This document shows positions 7,913 to 17,761 of a stretch of 32,851 nt of DNA, in pieces. Origin of the DNA: Bacteroidota bacterium. Its GTDB lineage: Bacteria; Bacteroidota; Bacteroidia; Chitinophagales; Saprospiraceae. The position numbers were made by a program, and so were the translations under genes. The notes below the pieces were generated by a model. The model ran no database searches, was not told the origin of the DNA, and saw nothing but the letters and a program-made list of their open reading frames with translations. Each line of letters begins with the position of its first letter. Position 1 is the first letter of the stretch. Where the stretch lies: the NCBI GenBank assembly GCA_024642705.1, contig JAHEAQ010000007.1, forward strand, positions 78,204-111,054. Direction: 5' to 3'.

Positions 7913-10900
7913 ATGAGAAAACTACACCAAGGCAGTACAAATACTGTTAGAAACACATTGTCTAGTATGATACTTTCCTTCTTTGGAATAGTATTCAGTT
8001 TTCATTCATTGAATGCACAATGTGATGTCTATTCTGGAAGTATTCAAGGCACAATATTTCAAGATTTGGATTTTAATGGATTGAAATCAGGAAATGATAA
8101 TGGATTGTCAAATGTCTTGATCAAAGCATTTTCAGCAAATGGAGATTTGGCAGATCAAGCGATGTCTGATTATTTTGGAAATTACACCCTTGAACAATTA
8201 ACAGACAATAAAAAATATAGATTAGAATTTTCTTATACTTCTGATTTTAAAGTTTCTCAAAGTGGTCTAGGTAATAATACAGATATACAATTTGCAACCT
8301 CCCCAAGTTGCAATAATAATTTTGGACTGGTGAATGCTTCATCATTATGTTTGGATAATTCTAAAATTGCACTTACTTGTTTTGTAAAAAGTGTTGAATC
8401 CGAAAATGATGGTGTCGAAACTATAGTATATACGGATTATAACTTCACTTCTAATAGCCAAGTAAAAAAATATGCTATTAAATCTGGAACAGGTTCTGTT
8501 TGGGGTTTAACATGGAAAAGTTCTACTAAAGATCTTTTTTCAAGTGCATTTGTAAAGCAATATGCTGCCCTCACTTCACATGGACATGATGCAATTTTCA
8601 AAACAAACACTATTTCAGGAGAAACCAACTTATTTGCTAAATTATCTGATTTAGGACTTTCAACAGGTGTAGTTGCAGGAAATCACAATGATCCTGCATA
8701 TGGCGCTCAAGTAGGAAAAATAGGTTTAGGAGGAATCGAAATATCAGATGATGAACAATTTTTATATGTTGTTAATATATATAATAATACGTTAGTAAAA
8801 TTATCTTCAAGCGAGCCCAAAATATTCACCACAGAATCTTTTAATATCCCAAATCCTGGATGTAAAAATCAAGACACTTATAAAGCATTTGCTTTAACAA
8901 AAAATGGAGGGAAATTTTATGTCGGTGTAACCTGCACATCTTTTGAATCCGGGGCAGCTGGAGAATTATCAGCTACTGTTTTTGAATTTGACCCAATAAC
9001 AAAGGTTTTCACAAATATTTTTTCAACTGATTATCCTAAAGGTTTCTGGAAAGACACACCTGCAAATTCAACAGCAGTTCAAGGCTGGTTAACTGATTTA
9101 GCATTTACTGATGAAGGAAACATGGTATTATCTCTATCAGATAGAGTAGCTCATAGATATGCAAATTTGGTAACTAATGGAAGATTAGACGATCAACATC
9201 CTGATATTCTATTGGCATATAAAGAGAATGGAGTATGGACGCTTGAAAGTGGAGGGAAAGCTGGTCAATATACAGGAAGTCACCCAATAAGCGCTGATGG
9301 TCCTGGAAATGGGGAATTTTTTGGTTTTGATTTTTGGGTAAGTGGGCCTAATTACCATTCAGAAATTGCTACAGGAAGTGTAGTTGTTCTCCCAGGTTCA
9401 GGTTCTGTGGTTGCTACAGTTTTTGATCCCGAATTTGACTCATATACTGGAGGACTGCATAGATATAGTACTTCAAATGGTTCGAAATTAGGATCTTTAG
9501 TGGTATATGCACATTCTAATAATCCTTTATTTGGAAAAGCTTCAGGTCTTGGAAATGTTGTTCAAATGTGTGAATCTATCCCACTAGAAATTGGAAACTT
9601 ACTTTGGATTGATTCTAATAAAAATGGAGTTCAAGATCCTGGTGAACCATTTTTACCAAATGTTGAACTTAGCTTGTACGATGAAGATTGTCAATTAGTT
9701 GGAATTACTCAATCCAATGAAAATGGCAATTATTATTTCAATGAAAGTAATGTAGATGTTGACAATGACGGCACTTTCGATGGTTTAAATTATAGCTCAA
9801 ATTATTATGTAGTTGTTTCTGATTCTGATTTTTCTGTTTCAACTGGCAGACTAACTAAAGGAATGAGTTTTGGGTTAACTAATGATAATACAGGATTCGG
9901 TACAAATTTAGATAGCAACGATAGCGACGGAAGTATTTTTGATGGAAATTGTGATGAATTGGTAGGAAGACCATATATATTGGTAAAAACTGGAGGATCA
10001 GGAACGACAGATCATAGTTTTGACTTTGGATTTTCTTTGGTTGAAGAATTTGATCTTGCATTGATAAAAACAACAGATGAAACATCAGTTAAAGCCGGAA
10101 GTAATATTGTTTTTGATATAACAGTCATTAATCAAGGTACCATGGCTGCGGATAATATCATTATAGTTGATTACATCCCAAATGGTTTAACTTTAAATGA
10201 TGCCAATTGGACGAATGTTGGTCCAGATCAAGCCAAGTTTTTAATATCTTCTGCGAATGGAACATTGCCTGCAGAGGGATTAACTTCAGGCAATTCTGTA
10301 ACAATTCAAGTTACAATGACATTGAATCCAGATTTCACAGCAGGAACTCTTATTAACATTGCAGAAATTGGTGGAGCCGAAGATACAAATGGCAATGACT
10401 TAACACCTTACGATACTGATTCGAGCCCTGATGATGATAGCTTCAATGATATTGGGGGTATTCCTTTTACACCGTCTGATAATGAAGTGGATGACAATGG
10501 TCTTATAGATGAAGATGATCATGATCCAGCTTATGTTTCTGTTTTTGAAAGTGGAATTGAGGAAGGATGTATATGTCTTGGTAATGCAACTTATGATGAA
10601 AAGGGTCAATTTGGTCAAATAATTAGAGTAAGAGCTAACTCAGGTCAAACATGGTATGTACATCAGACTAGTAATTTGTACGATCCTGAAAATTTGCCAA
10701 GTATGGGAACGCCGTCTAGTTATTCTTTCTATTATGGCAGTCAATATCCCTTAACTTCATTTAATACTGGGATAAATGGTTTTAATTTACAAGAATTTCC
10801 TATTGATAATTCAGGATTAAGTGATTATTACTTAACAGGAATATCGTTAGATGGCGAAGATTTCCAAGTTGTATTAAGAAACAATATAGGAGATCAAACA

Positions 10901-13900
10901 ATTATTGATGGATCAGCGTGCGATTATGATGGAATGAAAATATTAGGAAATTCTGGAGTTTGTGCGAATTCAACTAATCCATATTGCTTAGATGTTTACA
11001 ATCAAAACCTACCAATGGAGTGGGTAATTCTAAGCGGTGATGCTCAAATAACAGGAAGTAATACAAATGAATGTGTAAATATTAATTTTGGTAATAGTGT
11101 TGGAACTCTTGTTAGATTGGCGTATACAATGGTTTATAATAACAACATAAACAACGGGCTTGCACCTCTTCAATGCATTTCGCCAACTATATTTGACATT
11201 ACAATTGGTGAAAATGGAGGAATTCTTTCTTGTTTAGCAAATATTAATTCTTCCTTAAATAATGAATGTGAGATAGGCTTAACACCTGATGCAATATTAA
11301 CTTCTCCTTTAAATCCTAATGCAGCATATGGATTGGTTTATACAGATATTCAAGGAAAAATGCTTCCACAAAATGTTGATTGGCATGAATATATTGGCTC
11401 GACTGTAATTGCAAAAGTTATGGATCAATGTAGCGGCAATTCATGTTGGTCATTTATAAAAGTAGAAGATAAAAGAGCACCTGAAATTGAATGTTTTGAT
11501 TTAACCATTTCTTGTATTGATATGTCAGAATATAATGGCCCTTTCACACTTGATAATTGCTCAGGAGAAAGTGAATTGATTCAAACAGGTGAGACAAAAA
11601 CAGCGCTAGATTGCGATCCAGATTACGTATATTTAATTACAAGATCCTATAAATCAATCGATGGATACGGTAATATTTCTCCAGAATGTACTCAAACCAT
11701 TTATGTAGAAAGACCTAATCTAGATAATATCGTACGCCCTTCTAATTATACTGTTGCGAACAATAACCCACTATCATGTGCAGGTTATGTAACAAATGAG
11801 GAAGGTCAGATTGATCCTTTGGTTTATGGAGTTCCAACTTTAGATGGTTATCCATTATACCCAAATAATGACCAGTTTTGTAATTTAGGAGTTGCATTTC
11901 AAGATGTAGTTCTTCCAACCAATGATTGTGTTCAAAAGATAATGAGAACATGGACAGTATTTGAATGGTGGTGCGAGTTTGGTGAAATGGATACAATTGT
12001 CCAGGTTTTCAACATTGCAGATAAGGAAGATCCAATTATCAAATGTCCGCAAAATATTAAAGTAAGTTCAAATAGTGCGACATGCAGTGGAAATGTGCTG
12101 CTGCCTGCAGCTGTTGTCTCTGATGACTGTACAAAAAATCCTCTGGTAGACATCACCTTCCCTGGTGGATTCTTAGATAATATGAATGGTGGCAATATAA
12201 GTTTACCATTAGGTATTCATGAGGTAGTCTATACGGTTTATGACGATTGTTTTAATTCTACTAGTTGTTCCCTTCAGGTAACTGTTACGGATAATTCTCC
12301 TCCGATTGCTGTTTGCAAAAAGAATACAGTCCTAGGTTTAAAAGCAGATGGAACTACTTATGCTTATGCATCAGCTTTTGATAATGGTAGTTATGATGAT
12401 TGTGAATTTGATAGAGTTGAGGTAAGAAGAATGGACGGCGGAAGTGCTTGCAATTTAGATCAAAATTACTTTTCAGATAAAGTAAATTTCTGTTGTGCTG
12501 ACGTTGGAAATAATGTAATTGTAGTGTTAAGAGCATATGATAAAGCAGGGAATTACAATGATTGTATGATTAATGTAGAGATACAAGATAAAAACCCACC
12601 AACAATTGAAGGCCCAGATGATATAACAGTTAGTTGTTTAACAGAATTTGATTTTGATGATTTGTCTGAATTTGGAATCGCAACATCTATGGATAATTGC
12701 ATGAATTCAACAATCCAAGAATATATATCCATTAACATTAATGAATGCAGAGTAGGTACGATTACAAGAACCTTTATTGCTAGTGATGGGAATGGAACAG
12801 CTTCAACAACTCAAATTATTCATGTTGAAAATGAAGGTAGATTTGATGGAGAGGATATTGATTGGCCAGATGATTATGCAACTAGTGCAAGTTGTTCAGC
12901 TGGAAGTTTAGAACCTCAGAATTTACCAGCTCCTTATAATTACCCAATCATAATAGAAGATTATTGTGATCAAGTGGCAATCTCTCACTCTGATTTGGTT
13001 TATAATATTGTAGGTTCAGGTGGTGCATGTCAGAAAATTGTAAGAACATGGATAATTGAAGATTTCTGTCAACCTTTAGGTAACAATAAATTTACTAAAT
13101 GGGAATATGACCAAACGATCACCATAAGCAATTCTGTAGCACCAGTTATAACTTCTGATTGTTCAGATGTAACAGTTTGTTCTTTAAATGAGAATTGTTC
13201 AACAGGGCCAATAACTTTATCTGCAGGAGCGCAGGATGATTGTACACCAGGAGCAATGCTTAATTGGAGTTATTCAATAGATTTTGATATTGACGGAATT
13301 GCTGATATCTCTAGTAAAGGAAAAGGAGACTCTATTACAATTCAAGGTGAATACCCAATTGGAATTCATAGCGTAATTTTTACTTTTGAAGATTTATGCG
13401 GAAATAAAGTTTCGTGTACTCAAAAGTTTACCATAGAAAATTGTTTAGGACCTTCAGCGGTATGTCTTCAAGGGTTGAGCGTAGGTCTTGAACCAATGGA
13501 TACCGATGGAGACAATATTGTCGATAATGAAATGGCTACTGTTAAAGCTAGGATGTTCAATGCAAGTAGTAGTCATCCATGCGGCCAAGAAATAACCTAC
13601 AGTTTTTCTGAAAATCCATTAGATTCTTGTATTACATTTAATTGTAATGATATTGGCATTAACGATGTTTCTATTTATGTTTTTGACGAAACAGGAAGAT
13701 TTGACTTTTGCGTGACTACAATTGATGTTCAAGATAATAATTTAGTCGATATATGCACAGGTGTTGAAGAATGTATTGAAATGCCTGCTGACATTACTGT
13801 GACCACGTGTACAGATGATCTTGATCCTATTACAATAAACAGTATGCCAACTGTTGATCCAGATTGTATTTGTACACAATATGAATTAGATTATATTGAC

Positions 13901-16900
13901 ACAGATTTGTCAGATCCTAATAATACCTGCACAATAATTAGGAGAGATTGGTTGGTCACATTCACTTGTGGCTTCCCAAAAACTTTTGAAACAACGCAGA
14001 TGATTACAAAGTATAATGACAAAGCTCCTATTATAACATGTCCAGATCCTGTATCAGTTTCCACTGATGGTAGTGCTTGTGAAGCATTGGCTGCATTGGA
14101 TATTCCTATTGTTTCTAGCGATTGTTCTACAGGAATTGTAATTACAAATGATTCTCCGTTTGCAAATTCCAATTCTGGAGCTGCTACAGGGCTTTATCCT
14201 GTGGGTCAAACTTCAGTTATCTATACAGTTACTGACCAATGTAATAATTCTTCATCGTGTGAGGTTATCGTAAATGTTGTTGATGGAACTTCACCAATTT
14301 GTAATGCCCAAGACATAACAATTAGTATTCTTGATGCATCGATTGATGTAACTGTCAATGCAAATGATATTGATAATAATAGTACTGATGAATGTGGATT
14401 GATTGTAACTAGAACTATTGAACCAAGCGTTTTTGGTTGTGCAGATGCAGGAACCTCGAGTATAGTTACACTCACCGTTACAGATGATAGTGGAAATTCC
14501 AGTTCTTGCGAAGCAAATGTTACCATTGTAGACGGTGTCGCACCGACTTGTTTAGCTAGAAACTCAAATGCGAATATTCTTACTCCGGGTAATTTCACAG
14601 TTCCAATATTCTTATTAAATAATAATAGTTTTGACGAATGCGGAGTCATAAGCACCATAACAGCAGAACCAAATACATTCTCATGTAATGATTTAGGAGA
14701 GAGATTAGTTGTATTAACAGTAACGGATAATAGTGGAAACAGTAGCACCTGTACAAGTATTGTAACAGTTAGAGACATTGGAGTTCCAAATTGTGTTGCA
14801 CAAGATATTACTGTACAACTTGATGGTTCAGACCAAGCCACAATAACTGGTGCAGATATTGATAATGGAAGTACTGATCTTTGTTCTGGAATAGATACGT
14901 TAACTGTTACACCAAATGTATTTACTTGCGATAATTTAGGTGCAAACAATGTTGTTTTAACAGTTACTGATAATTCTGGTAATACTAGTACTTGTTCAGC
15001 TATTGTAACTGTAGAATCGCCAAATAGTTTGCTTTGTATTGCGCAAGACGTTACCATTTACCTTGATGAAGCAGGTTCTGCAACAATTACAGCAGATGAA
15101 GTAAATAATGGAAGTGGAATTCCTTGTGCGGATGATGTTTCAATTTCAATTGATAGAACTGAATTTTTCTGCAACGATGTAGATATTCCAAGAGAAGTTA
15201 CCTTAACTGTTGTTGGCGGTGGTTTATCGATTACTTGCGTTTCAATGGTTACAGTAAGAGACACACTTCCACCAGTAGTAATATGCCCAATAGATCTTAC
15301 AGTAAATTGTCAAGAACTTTCAAGTGATTTAACAGTTTATGGTGAAATAAATACAGATAATAGTAATTGTTTAGTTCTACCAGCAGATATTTCTGAAACT
15401 GATGTATTTAATCTAAATGATTGCGGGATAGGTAATGTAATAAGAACTTTTGTTGCTATTGGAATTAATGGAAATAGTTCTACCTGTGATCAAACGATAA
15501 CAGTAATAAACCCTGACCCATTTGTTCTTGAGGATATTACTTGGCCGTCTGATACAATAAGAATAACAGAATGTACTAGTTTGCATCCTGACACATTATC
15601 AAGTAATCCAATACTTAGAATTTCTTCTGAAGCATGCTCAAATATCAGCGTAGATTTTGAAGATATTAGTTTGACTAACAATCAAAACTGTATGGATACA
15701 ATCAGCAGAACTTGGACAGTAATCGATTCATGTCAGTTGATGGAAGGTACTTCTGATGGGATATTTACATTTGTACAATTCATTTCATTAATTGATGAAA
15801 TGGCTCCAATAATATCAGCGGTAGATTCTATAAGTCAGTGTGAACTCGAAGTTGTTTATTCTTTTCTAGTTGAAGATTGCAACGATGTAACCATAACCAA
15901 TGATTCTGGATTTGGAACAGGTAATGATATTAGCGGAACTTATCCAAGCGGAGAAACCAAAGTTAAAATATCAGCGGTTGATAAATGTGGCAACACATCA
16001 ACAGATTCAATTATAATTACAATTACGCCTGATACTATTCCACCTAGTATAATTTGTGTTAACAGATCGATTATTATAGAAGAGGATGGTGTTACAGAGG
16101 TAACTGCTGGCGATGGAGCTTGGTATTTTACAGCTTCTGATAATAAAACTGATTCTGCAGACTTAGTTTATTCATTTCACTCCGATTTTAGAGCGGATAC
16201 ATTGAGATTTATTTGTGATAGCGTATTGGTGAAATCGCATACTCTGAAACTTTATGTTAAAGATGCTGCTGGAAATGTTGATTCTTGTATTGCTTCCTAT
16301 GTTGCAATTGATCCAAATGGAGTTTGTACTTCCGGATTAGCTGCTATTCAGGGACAAATAAATACAGAAAAAGACCTTAATATTCCTGATGTCCAAGTCA
16401 ACTTGATCAATGGAGATATTTATGAGATGACTAATACTAATGGATTGTATGTGTTCCCAGAAATGAAACGTGATAATGTATACGAATTAAAACCTGTTAA
16501 AGACACTGATCATATGGCTGGTGTTAGCACATTGGATTTAGTGTATATTCAAAGACATTTATTAGGTCTTGCAACGTTGAATTCTGCTTATCAATTGATA
16601 GCTTCTGATATAAATAATTCAGGAGATATCTCTGCAAAAGATATTCTTGACTTGAAAAAGAACATATTAGGAATTCAAACTAGGTTCCCAAATAATACGA
16701 GTTGGAGATTTATTGATAAGGACTATAAGTTTATCGATGCGAACAATCCATTCAATGAAATATTGGCAGAATCATATATGATTTACAATATGAGTGGACC
16801 AGTTAATAAAGATTTTGTAGGTGTAAAAATAGGAGATGTTAATGGTTCTATTCAAATGAACAAAAACACTTCATCTTCAACACGATCTAAATTTATTGCA

Positions 16901-17563
16901 TTAAATATTGAAAATAAAATTGTTGCTGGAGATTCTGATTTTAATATTCCTGTAATCATAGCTGAAAATGTGAATGTTTCAGGAATGCAAATAAGTATTG
17001 TTTTGGATAAAGACATTATTGTTAAAAATATTGAATCTGATAAATTCAAAATTGCATCATCTGATTTCAATATCTCATCTATAGCCAATAAGAATATTCT
17101 AACCTTGGTTATCGTACCTACAAAAGATATTGATTTAAAAGCTGGAGATATCATTTTCCAATTAGAAGGTCATGCAAATGCAACAGTTCAGTTATCAGAA
17201 GAACTTGTGATCAATAGTGATTTTGAAAATGAATTGTATAACAACAACTTAGAAATAAGAGAAATTGGAATTGCATATTCTGATTTAGCTGAAAATTCAG
17301 AGACTGATTTGCTTTATCAAAATGCTCCAAATCCATGGAGTGATAAAACGAATATATCTTTCAAATTAGGCAAAGATCAGAAAGTTACCATCAATGTGTA
17401 TAGTGTAAATGGCAAATTGGTAGAACAGCACAATGGAGCTTACAAAGCTGGAACCCATAGTGTTGAATTAAAGAGTTCAAAGTTCTCTGAAAGTGGCATT
17501 TACTATTATGAATTATTAACAGAAACAAATAGAATTTCAAAAAGAATGATTTTAATAAAATAA
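7913..17563 (+). CDS. Giant T9SS-exported surface protein with SdrD-B, DUF11, HYR, dockerin
   Basis: This 3216-residue secreted protein starts with a signal peptide (cleavage near LNAQ, residue 36). In order I see an SdrD-B-like beta domain (about 40-140), a cell-surface region resembling a beta-propeller (150-555), a second SdrD-B domain starting GNLLWIDSNKNGVQDPGE (559-705), a DUF11 repeat (713-875), a CICLGNAT module (880-1090) and then a long run of Cys-rich HYR-like Ig modules to about 2790. Four tandem modules of about 82 residues lie at 2124-2449. A carboxypeptidase-like beta domain, a dockerin-type repeat (VSTLDLVYIQRHLLG to LKKNILG, about 2870-2935), a cohesin-like domain (2996-3113) and a T9SS type A sorting domain (from NAPNPWS, 3134-3216) end it. 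The architecture suggests a cell-surface adhesin or matrix filament. The downstream gene is its paralogue. The frame is unbroken. Confidence 0.92.
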   Translation: MRKLHQGSTNTVRNTLSSMILSFFGIVFSFHSLNAQCDVYSGSIQGTIFQDLDFNGLKSGNDNGLSNVLIKAFSANGDLADQAMSDYFGNYTLEQLTDNKKYRLEFSYTSDFKVSQSGLGNNTDIQFATSPSCNNNFGLVNASSLCLDNSKIALTCFVKSVESENDGVETIVYTDYNFTSNSQVKKYAIKSGTGSVWGLTWKSSTKDLFSSAFVKQYAALTSHGHDAIFKTNTISGETNLFAKLSDLGLSTGVVAGNHNDPAYGAQVGKIGLGGIEISDDEQFLYVVNIYNNTLVKLSSSEPKIFTTESFNIPNPGCKNQDTYKAFALTKNGGKFYVGVTCTSFESGAAGELSATVFEFDPITKVFTNIFSTDYPKGFWKDTPANSTAVQGWLTDLAFTDEGNMVLSLSDRVAHRYANLVTNGRLDDQHPDILLAYKENGVWTLESGGKAGQYTGSHPISADGPGNGEFFGFDFWVSGPNYHSEIATGSVVVLPGSGSVVATVFDPEFDSYTGGLHRYSTSNGSKLGSLVVYAHSNNPLFGKASGLGNVVQMCESIPLEIGNLLWIDSNKNGVQDPGEPFLPNVELSLYDEDCQLVGITQSNENGNYYFNESNVDVDNDGTFDGLNYSSNYYVVVSDSDFSVSTGRLTKGMSFGLTNDNTGFGTNLDSNDSDGSIFDGNCDELVGRPYILVKTGGSGTTDHSFDFGFSLVEEFDLALIKTTDETSVKAGSNIVFDITVINQGTMAADNIIIVDYIPNGLTLNDANWTNVGPDQAKFLISSANGTLPAEGLTSGNSVTIQVTMTLNPDFTAGTLINIAEIGGAEDTNGNDLTPYDTDSSPDDDSFNDIGGIPFTPSDNEVDDNGLIDEDDHDPAYVSVFESGIEEGCICLGNATYDEKGQFGQIIRVRANSGQTWYVHQTSNLYDPENLPSMGTPSSYSFYYGSQYPLTSFNTGINGFNLQEFPIDNSGLSDYYLTGISLDGEDFQVVLRNNIGDQTIIDGSACDYDGMKILGNSGVCANSTNPYCLDVYNQNLPMEWVILSGDAQITGSNTNECVNINFGNSVGTLVRLAYTMVYNNNINNGLAPLQCISPTIFDITIGENGGILSCLANINSSLNNECEIGLTPDAILTSPLNPNAAYGLVYTDIQGKMLPQNVDWHEYIGSTVIAKVMDQCSGNSCWSFIKVEDKRAPEIECFDLTISCIDMSEYNGPFTLDNCSGESELIQTGETKTALDCDPDYVYLITRSYKSIDGYGNISPECTQTIYVERPNLDNIVRPSNYTVANNNPLSCAGYVTNEEGQIDPLVYGVPTLDGYPLYPNNDQFCNLGVAFQDVVLPTNDCVQKIMRTWTVFEWWCEFGEMDTIVQVFNIADKEDPIIKCPQNIKVSSNSATCSGNVLLPAAVVSDDCTKNPLVDITFPGGFLDNMNGGNISLPLGIHEVVYTVYDDCFNSTSCSLQVTVTDNSPPIAVCKKNTVLGLKADGTTYAYASAFDNGSYDDCEFDRVEVRRMDGGSACNLDQNYFSDKVNFCCADVGNNVIVVLRAYDKAGNYNDCMINVEIQDKNPPTIEGPDDITVSCLTEFDFDDLSEFGIATSMDNCMNSTIQEYISININECRVGTITRTFIASDGNGTASTTQIIHVENEGRFDGEDIDWPDDYATSASCSAGSLEPQNLPAPYNYPIIIEDYCDQVAISHSDLVYNIVGSGGACQKIVRTWIIEDFCQPLGNNKFTKWEYDQTITISNSVAPVITSDCSDVTVCSLNENCSTGPITLSAGAQDDCTPGAMLNWSYSIDFDIDGIADISSKGKGDSITIQGEYPIGIHSVIFTFEDLCGNKVSCTQKFTIENCLGPSAVCLQGLSVGLEPMDTDGDNIVDNEMATVKARMFNASSSHPCGQEITYSFSENPLDSCITFNCNDIGINDVSIYVFDETGRFDFCVTTIDVQDNNLVDICTGVEECIEMPADITVTTCTDDLDPITINSMPTVDPDCICTQYELDYIDTDLSDPNNTCTIIRRDWLVTFTCGFPKTFETTQMITKYNDKAPIITCPDPVSVSTDGSACEALAALDIPIVSSDCSTGIVITNDSPFANSNSGAATGLYPVGQTSVIYTVTDQCNNSSSCEVIVNVVDGTSPICNAQDITISILDASIDVTVNANDIDNNSTDECGLIVTRTIEPSVFGCADAGTSSIVTLTVTDDSGNSSSCEANVTIVDGVAPTCLARNSNANILTPGNFTVPIFLLNNNSFDECGVISTITAEPNTFSCNDLGERLVVLTVTDNSGNSSTCTSIVTVRDIGVPNCVAQDITVQLDGSDQATITGADIDNGSTDLCSGIDTLTVTPNVFTCDNLGANNVVLTVTDNSGNTSTCSAIVTVESPNSLLCIAQDVTIYLDEAGSATITADEVNNGSGIPCADDVSISIDRTEFFCNDVDIPREVTLTVVGGGLSITCVSMVTVRDTLPPVVICPIDLTVNCQELSSDLTVYGEINTDNSNCLVLPADISETDVFNLNDCGIGNVIRTFVAIGINGNSSTCDQTITVINPDPFVLEDITWPSDTIRITECTSLHPDTLSSNPILRISSEACSNISVDFEDISLTNNQNCMDTISRTWTVIDSCQLMEGTSDGIFTFVQFISLIDEMAPIISAVDSISQCELEVVYSFLVEDCNDVTITNDSGFGTGNDISGTYPSGETKVKISAVDKCGNTSTDSIIITITPDTIPPSIICVNRSIIIEEDGVTEVTAGDGAWYFTASDNKTDSADLVYSFHSDFRADTLRFICDSVLVKSHTLKLYVKDAAGNVDSCIASYVAIDPNGVCTSGLAAIQGQINTEKDLNIPDVQVNLINGDIYEMTNTNGLYVFPEMKRDNVYELKPVKDTDHMAGVSTLDLVYIQRHLLGLATLNSAYQLIASDINNSGDISAKDILDLKKNILGIQTRFPNNTSWRFIDKDYKFIDANNPFNEILAESYMIYNMSGPVNKDFVGVKIGDVNGSIQMNKNTSSSTRSKFIALNIENKIVAGDSDFNIPVIIAENVNVSGMQISIVLDKDIIVKNIESDKFKIASSDFNISSIANKNILTLVIVPTKDIDLKAGDIIFQLEGHANATVQLSEELVINSDFENELYNNNLEIREIGIAYSDLAENSETDLLYQNAPNPWSDKTNISFKLGKDQKVTINVYSVNGKLVEQHNGAYKAGTHSVELKSSKFSESGIYYYELLTETNRISKRMILIK
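14281..15260 (+). repeat. Four tandem HYR-like modules of about 82 residues
   Basis: Within the giant gene, four units begin near 14281, 14530, 14771 and 15014. Each carries the pattern C-x-AQD-x-T (or variant), then NNGS/DNGS, C, F-x-C-x-D, LTVTD-x-SGN-SS-C and VTV. Spacing and four-cysteine layout are conserved, pointing to expansion by internal duplication. The repeats leave the antisense strand free of stops, which explains a 278-codon antisense frame. Confidence 0.8.
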
Positions 17564-17569
17564 ATATAC

Positions 17570-17601
17570 TCAGGTAATACCTCCCTAAAGGTATTACCTG
17601 A
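17570..17601. terminator. 12-bp hairpin after the first giant gene
   Basis: A perfect 12-bp inverted repeat (CAGGTAATACC and GGTATTACCTG, plus one outer T-A pair) encloses the 8-base loop TCCCTAAA, starting six bases after the stop codon region. No T-run follows, so it may be a weak terminator or an mRNA 3'-stabilising or attenuating hairpin. Confidence 0.5.
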
Positions 17602-17662
17602 TTTCAAACTCCCCGTTTCCGATTTTATTTTACTAGTTCCCAATGCGCAGTAAAGAGTAAGT

Positions 17663-17681
17663 CCCAGGTTGACTACCTGGG
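17663..17681 (+). terminator. Second hairpin between the two giant genes
   Basis: CCCAGGT and ACCTGGG form a perfect 7-bp stem with a 5-base loop, followed by TTGATTTTAG. It is terminator-like but with only a short T-run, about 80 bases before the next ATG. Confidence 0.4.
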
Positions 17682-17761
17682 TTGATTTTAGATCTTATTA
17701 TAAATATTCAGGCATGAATTGAAAAGCATGCAAACTGAATTTAAACTAAAACTTATTTAAA

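Noticed and set aside
13891-14172. Antisense frame of 93 codons
   Set aside because: Same explanation as the larger antisense frame; shadow of the giant surface protein gene.
14221-15057. Antisense frame of 278 codons
   Set aside because: It lies opposite the tandem HYR modules of the giant gene, where repeated codons leave the minus strand stop-free; no start context, promoter or recognisable protein features.
14281-15260. Possible CRISPR-like or minisatellite array
   Set aside because: The periodicity of about 245 bases is protein-module repetition with diverged DNA, not short identical repeats with spacers.
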